9,524 nucleotides of DNA. Source: Flavobacteriaceae bacterium. GTDB lineage: Bacteria; Bacteroidota; Bacteroidia; Flavobacteriales; Flavobacteriaceae. Within the stretch, counting starts at the first letter, position 1. Every line of letters starts with the position of its first letter. Made by a program: the position numbers and the translations under genes. The notes below the pieces were generated by a model. The model was not told the origin of the DNA. It saw nothing but the letters and a program-made list of their open reading frames with translations, and did no database searches. The DNA lies in contig CP070731.1 of assembly GCA_020347545.1 (NCBI GenBank), positions 1,557,249-1,566,772 on the forward strand. Reading direction: 5' to 3'. Below, in pieces: positions 5,850 to 9,524 of this stretch.

Positions 5850-6674
5850 TTATTCAACGAAAATTAAGTAGAGTAAATACCAAAATATCGGTAAAGATTC
5901 AATCCAAAAAGATGTATAATATCTAGGTCTCCTGGCATTAGTAAAAAGAACTAAAACCATTGAAGTCAACATAATTAAAGTATCTGTGATAAAGTTGACG
6001 GTTCCAAAACTGAATAGCTCTAAACTTAGATAAATCGATGCGAACAATGCTAAAACGGCAAAGATTTTTGAGCGGTCCGTACCTATGAGCTGGGGTAAAG
6101 TTCGAAGCTCTGGTTTGTCGAAATCAGAATCCCGAATATCAAAAGGGATTGTAATTGCCAGGACAAACAAGATACGCTGACCAAAGATGAGCCAAGTTGT
6201 TTTAGAAAAATGATCCATTGATGAAACCAATGGCAATAAAACCGTCAGCGCCGCCCATATTAAGGAAATTAAAAGAAGTTTGAGCATGGGGACTCCTCTG
6301 AGACCAACAGGGCCTGATTTAAAAGGAATTACATAAAACAGGGTAGCCGATACCAATGGTAAGAGCAACCAGATTTCAGCTTGCTCCAATCTCATCAGGA
6401 AAAACAAACTTCCGATCAGGGTTAAAATATTAAGTAAAACCAGGCTTTTTTTATTGGCTCTGATCCAGATGGAAACCCCTGTATTCAACTTTTCCAGTTG
6501 AAAATACCGAATTAAATTATATGAAAAAATTGTTCCAAAAAACGAAAAATAAGCAATCCTGTCTTGATTTATCCCGAACTGAAACATGGTTAATTTCACA
6601 AGGGAATAAACAGCCAGTGCCACGTGAATATTTCCAAAAACATAAAAGGCAAATCCTTTTTTAAGTAAGTTCAT
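5850..6674 (-). CDS. UbiA-like integral membrane protein (prenyltransferase superfamily, divergent)
   Basis: The product is 274 residues with about eight hydrophobic segments, roughly at 8-30, 40-58, 78-95, 100-117, 131-151, 162-178, 203-224 and 229-246, plus a last one near 257-272; this is the size and topology of UbiA prenyltransferases. The best family signature is IPFDIRDSDFDKPELRTLP (176-194), matching the second Asp-rich motif (DxxxD) and the following T-L-P of UbiA enzymes. The first Asp-rich motif, normally NDxxDxxxD after the second helix, is missing: the equivalent place reads SYNLIRYF (51-58) and keeps only N53. A standard Mg-diphosphate prenyl transfer is therefore doubtful; it may use another substrate or have lost activity. 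The ATG at 6674 follows a plausible -7 box, and the Lys-rich MNLLKKGF start suits a membrane protein. It is divergent from gcvP and convergent with the coiled-coil gene. Confidence 0.7.
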   Translation of the reverse strand: MNLLKKGFAFYVFGNIHVALAVYSLVKLTMFQFGINQDRIAYFSFFGTIFSYNLIRYFQLEKLNTGVSIWIRANKKSLVLLNILTLIGSLFFLMRLEQAEIWLLLPLVSATLFYVIPFKSGPVGLRGVPMLKLLLISLIWAALTVLLPLVSSMDHFSKTTWLIFGQRILFVLAITIPFDIRDSDFDKPELRTLPQLIGTDRSKIFAVLALFASIYLSLELFSFGTVNFITDTLIMLTSMVLVLFTNARRPRYYTSFWIESLPIFWYLLYLIFVE

Positions 6675-6692
6675 TCTTTGGGTTCTAAGGTT

Positions 6693-6700
6693 TAAATGTA
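6693..6700 (-). promoter_or_regulatory. Possible -7 box for the UbiA-like gene
   Basis: On the minus strand the bases read TACATTTA, one mismatch from TAnnTTTG, ending 18 bases before the ATG at 6674. A minus-strand TTG at 6727-6725 lies 24 bases upstream, slightly longer than usual spacing. It is one half of a divergent promoter region of 115 bases shared with gcvP. Confidence 0.35.
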
Positions 6701-6757
6701 ATTAATTATTTGGCGATTTTATAACAATCAAAAACAAATCAATTCATCAAAATTAAG

Positions 6758-6765
6758 TACTTTTG
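6758..6765 (+). promoter_or_regulatory. Bacteroidota-type -7 box for gcvP
   Basis: The bases read TACTTTTG, a perfect TAnnTTTG match, ending 24 bases before the gcvP ATG. No clear TTG is found at 17-23 bases upstream. The short leader (about 18 bases) leaves no space for a glycine riboswitch between this promoter and the gene. Confidence 0.55.
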
Positions 6766-6789
6766 TCATCCTTAATACACAGAAAAATT

Positions 6790-9524
6790 ATGCGTACAGA
6801 TTCTTTTGTTTTGCGTCATCTTGGCCCAAGCCGAAATGAAGTTGGTGAAATGCTGGACTCGATTGGAGTAAGCTCACTTGATGAATTGATTTACAACACA
6901 ATACCTGATGACATTCGATTGAAAAAGGTTTTGAATTTACCTGAGGCAATGAGTGAAAATGAGTTTGCTTCTCATATTCAAAAGCTGGGAAATAAGAACA
7001 AGCAATTCAAGTCGTATATTGGCCTGGGTTACCACCCGACGACCCTTCCCGCCGTCATCCAAAGGAATATTTTTGAAAACCCTAGCTGGTATACTTCTTA
7101 TACTCCCTACCAGGCTGAAATTTCACAGGGAAGACTTGAAGCCTTGCTCAATTACCAAACAGTTATAACAGATCTGACAGGATTACCGCTTGCAAATTCA
7201 TCACTGCTTGACGAAGGAACTGCGGCAGCAGAGGCCATGATCATGTTGTATAACGGAAGAAGCCGAACCCAGAAAAAAAATGGTTCTAATAAATTCTTTG
7301 TCTCTGAAGAAATACTTCCTCAGACCAGGGATATTTTAATGACAAGGGCCGAACCTCTGGGAATTGAATTGATACACGGAGATCACAGAGAAATTGAGCT
7401 TAGTGAAGAATACTATGGTTGTATACTTCAATATCCATCCAGAGATGGTATGATCTTCGATTACACTGATTTTATTGAAAAGGCACATCAACTTGAAATC
7501 AGATCGATTGTGGCCGCAGACATTTTAAGTCTTGCCATTTTGAAATCTCCGGGTGAGATGGGTGCCGATGTTGCTGTAGGAACCACACAGCGTTTTGGAA
7601 TACCTCTTGGTTTTGGAGGTCCTCATGCTGCTTTTTTTGCCACTACTGAAGATTTTAAGCGATTGGTGCCGGGCAGAATTATAGGGGTCACCGTTGATGC
7701 GGATGGAAACAGAGCCCTGAGAATGGCGCTGCAAACAAGGGAACAACATATCAAAAGAGAAAGAGCTACCTCTAATATCTGTACCGCGCAGGTGCTGCTT
7801 GCTGTTATGGCTGGAATGTATGCTGTATATCACGGTGGTGAAGGAATCAAATACATCGCAAGGCAGATCCATTCCTCCGCTAATATACTTGATCAGGCCT
7901 TGCTGAAACTAGGCCTGGAACAGGAAAATAAGGCATTTTTCGATACCTTGAAAATAAAGGTTTCCAATGCGGATAAGCTAAAGGATCTAGCGGAAGCACA
8001 GGAAGTGAATTTCAATTATATTGATGAAACTACAATTACTATTTCCATCAATGAAACAACCACGGATGCCGATATTGAACAGATCATCGACATTCTTGCC
8101 CAGGCAGAAAACCTTTATTCTTTTAAAATCAAAGACTGTCCCGTTAGTTTGTCCATACCTGATTCATTGAAGAGAAAATCGGAGTTTTTAACTCATGAGG
8201 TCTTTCATAAATACCATTCTGAGACAGAAATGATGAGATATATCAAAAGGCTGGAAAGAAAGGATATTTCCCTGGCGGATTCAATGATCTCACTGGGCTC
8301 ATGTACGATGAAACTCAACGCGGCAACAGAAATGCTGCCATTGAGCATGAGCAACTGGAATTCAATACACCCTTTTGTACCTGTGAACCAAGCCAAGGGA
8401 TATCATGAAATGTTGAAAGAACTAGAAGCTCAGCTCAATGAAATTACAGGTTTTGCAGCTACCTCTCTTCAACCCAATTCAGGAGCTCAGGGAGAATATG
8501 CCGGGCTCATGGTTATCAGAGCCTTCCACAAGTCCAATGCTGAGGAGCATAGAAATATATGTCTGATTCCGGCTTCGGCTCATGGTACCAACCCTGCATC
8601 AGCCGTCATGGCGGGAATGAAGGTTGTGGTTACCAAGACTTCCGAATCAGGTAATATAGACCTGGAAGACCTCAGAGAAAAGGCATTGCTGCACAAGGAT
8701 AATCTGGCCGCCCTGATGGTGACTTACCCTTCTACTCATGGAGTGTTTGAGTCAGAAATCAGAGAGATCACAAGGATCATTCATGAAAACGGAGGACAGG
8801 TTTATATGGACGGTGCAAATATGAATGCACAGGTTGGACTGACCAACCCGGCTAAAATTGGAGCGGATGTATGCCATCTGAATCTTCATAAAACTTTTGC
8901 AATTCCTCATGGAGGAGGTGGCCCGGGAGTAGGACCTATTTGCGTTGCCGAACATCTCGCTGAGTTTTTACCATCTAACCCGATTGTGAAAACAGGTGGA
9001 ACCAAGGCTATAAGTGCCATTTCCGCGGCACCATTTGGATCTGCCATGGTTGATTTGATTTCATATAGCTATATTAAAATGCTTGGAGCCAGCGGGTTAA
9101 CAGAATCTACCATAACCGCAATTTTAAATGCAAATTACCTTAAGTCTCGATTAGAAAAACACTATAAAATTTTATACGCAGGCGAAAAAGGTTTTGCCGC
9201 ACACGAAATGATCGTGGATTTCAGAGAATTTAAGGCAAAAGGAATTGAAGTAACTGATATTGCAAAAAGGCTTATGGATTTTGGGTTCCACGCTCCCACC
9301 GTATCTTTCCCGGTGGCAGGAACTTTAATGATTGAACCAACGGAAAGTGAAAACAAACAAGAGATAGACCGATTTGCCGATGCTTTGATCCAGATCAAAA
9401 AAGAGATCGATCAATATGAGGAAGGAGAAAGTGTACTTAAAAACGCTCCTCATACCCAGACAATGCTTACTGCAGACCATTGGCCTTATCCTTACAGCAG
9501 AAAGGAAGCCGCCTTTGCCCTGGA
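6790..9524 (+). CDS. gcvP: Glycine decarboxylase P-protein (aminomethyl-transferring glycine dehydrogenase), 3' end cut by the window edge
   Basis: The frame is open from the ATG at 6790 to the right edge, 911 full codons of an expected 950 or so. GcvP is the PLP enzyme of the glycine cleavage system: it decarboxylates glycine and passes the aminomethyl group to lipoyl-GcvH, feeding one-carbon metabolism. This is the long single-chain form, with N- and C-terminal halves that other bacteria split into GcvPA and GcvPB. Visible landmarks are the start RTDSFVLRHLGPS, SYIGLGYHPTTLPAVI, NPSWYTSYTPYQAEISQGRLE, LLDEGTAAAEAM, SLGSCTMKLNAAT (501-513), SAHGTNPASAVMAGMKV and the PLP site HLNLHKTFAIPHGGGGPG with Schiff-base lysine K701. 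The usual Cys after KTF is Ala (A704), a change I believe occurs in other Bacteroidota too. The sequence still visible at the edge (TADHWPYPYSRKEAAFAL) is the family's near-terminal motif. No frameshift or internal stop. Neither gcvT nor gcvH lies in the window. Confidence 0.97.
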   Translation, partial: MRTDSFVLRHLGPSRNEVGEMLDSIGVSSLDELIYNTIPDDIRLKKVLNLPEAMSENEFASHIQKLGNKNKQFKSYIGLGYHPTTLPAVIQRNIFENPSWYTSYTPYQAEISQGRLEALLNYQTVITDLTGLPLANSSLLDEGTAAAEAMIMLYNGRSRTQKKNGSNKFFVSEEILPQTRDILMTRAEPLGIELIHGDHREIELSEEYYGCILQYPSRDGMIFDYTDFIEKAHQLEIRSIVAADILSLAILKSPGEMGADVAVGTTQRFGIPLGFGGPHAAFFATTEDFKRLVPGRIIGVTVDADGNRALRMALQTREQHIKRERATSNICTAQVLLAVMAGMYAVYHGGEGIKYIARQIHSSANILDQALLKLGLEQENKAFFDTLKIKVSNADKLKDLAEAQEVNFNYIDETTITISINETTTDADIEQIIDILAQAENLYSFKIKDCPVSLSIPDSLKRKSEFLTHEVFHKYHSETEMMRYIKRLERKDISLADSMISLGSCTMKLNAATEMLPLSMSNWNSIHPFVPVNQAKGYHEMLKELEAQLNEITGFAATSLQPNSGAQGEYAGLMVIRAFHKSNAEEHRNICLIPASAHGTNPASAVMAGMKVVVTKTSESGNIDLEDLREKALLHKDNLAALMVTYPSTHGVFESEIREITRIIHENGGQVYMDGANMNAQVGLTNPAKIGADVCHLNLHKTFAIPHGGGGPGVGPICVAEHLAEFLPSNPIVKTGGTKAISAISAAPFGSAMVDLISYSYIKMLGASGLTESTITAILNANYLKSRLEKHYKILYAGEKGFAAHEMIVDFREFKAKGIEVTDIAKRLMDFGFHAPTVSFPVAGTLMIEPTESENKQEIDRFADALIQIKKEIDQYEEGESVLKNAPHTQTMLTADHWPYPYSRKEAAFAL

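Noticed and set aside
7525..7872. A 115-codon minus-strand open frame inside gcvP.
   Set aside because: Antisense shadow of a strongly conserved coding region; its translation shows no family features.

Overview
This window looks like a stretch of housekeeping chromosome from a member of the Bacteroidota, most likely the Flavobacteriia. Four things point there: AT-rich DNA with poly-A/T intergenic regions, -7 boxes of the Bacteroidota type (TAnnTTTG) instead of a TATAAT box, no strong Shine-Dalgarno sequences, and lineage-typical proteins (a DUF5606 protein, a NIF3 protein with FHP instead of HHP, and a zinc-ribbon-family coiled-coil protein without its cysteines). Family names come from reading motifs in the translations; no database search was run.

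Layout. Positions 1-453 (minus strand) hold the first 151 codons of dapD (lysine and diaminopimelate synthesis), which runs off the left edge. A short AT-rich divergent promoter region follows. A tight plus-strand operon, ruvX - def - DUF5606 gene - mazG (560-2792, gaps of 9-10 bases), ends at a probable hairpin terminator near 2811-2843. A second plus-strand group has its own likely promoter: a secreted alpha/beta hydrolase (2929-3681), a NIF3-family metal protein (3713-4831) and, only 2 bases later, a coiled-coil protein of the C4 zinc-ribbon family (4834-5607). It ends at a strong, probably bidirectional terminator (5673-5704). Next comes a 145-base intergenic block that is unexpectedly GC-rich and unexplained. 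A minus-strand UbiA-like membrane protein (5850-6674) is convergent with the preceding group and divergent from gcvP. The window closes with gcvP, the glycine decarboxylase P-protein (6790 to the right edge), which lacks only its last few dozen codons.

How the genes fit together. Most products are core functions: rRNA/DNA maintenance (RuvX), maturation of nascent proteins (Def), nucleotide-pool cleaning (MazG), cell-wall/lysine precursor synthesis (DapD) and one-carbon metabolism (GcvP). The ruvX-def-DUF5606-mazG group is close-packed enough to be one transcript, which puts an uncharacterised Bacteroidota protein among translation and nucleotide housekeeping genes.

I found no mobile element, CRISPR array, tRNA, rRNA, defence island or clearly new multi-gene system. 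The points worth a second look are the cysteine-free zinc ribbon, the UbiA-like protein that keeps only one of its two Asp-rich motifs, the GC-rich intergenic block, and the DUF5606 protein in its operon. No gene-free stretch exceeds 300 bases.
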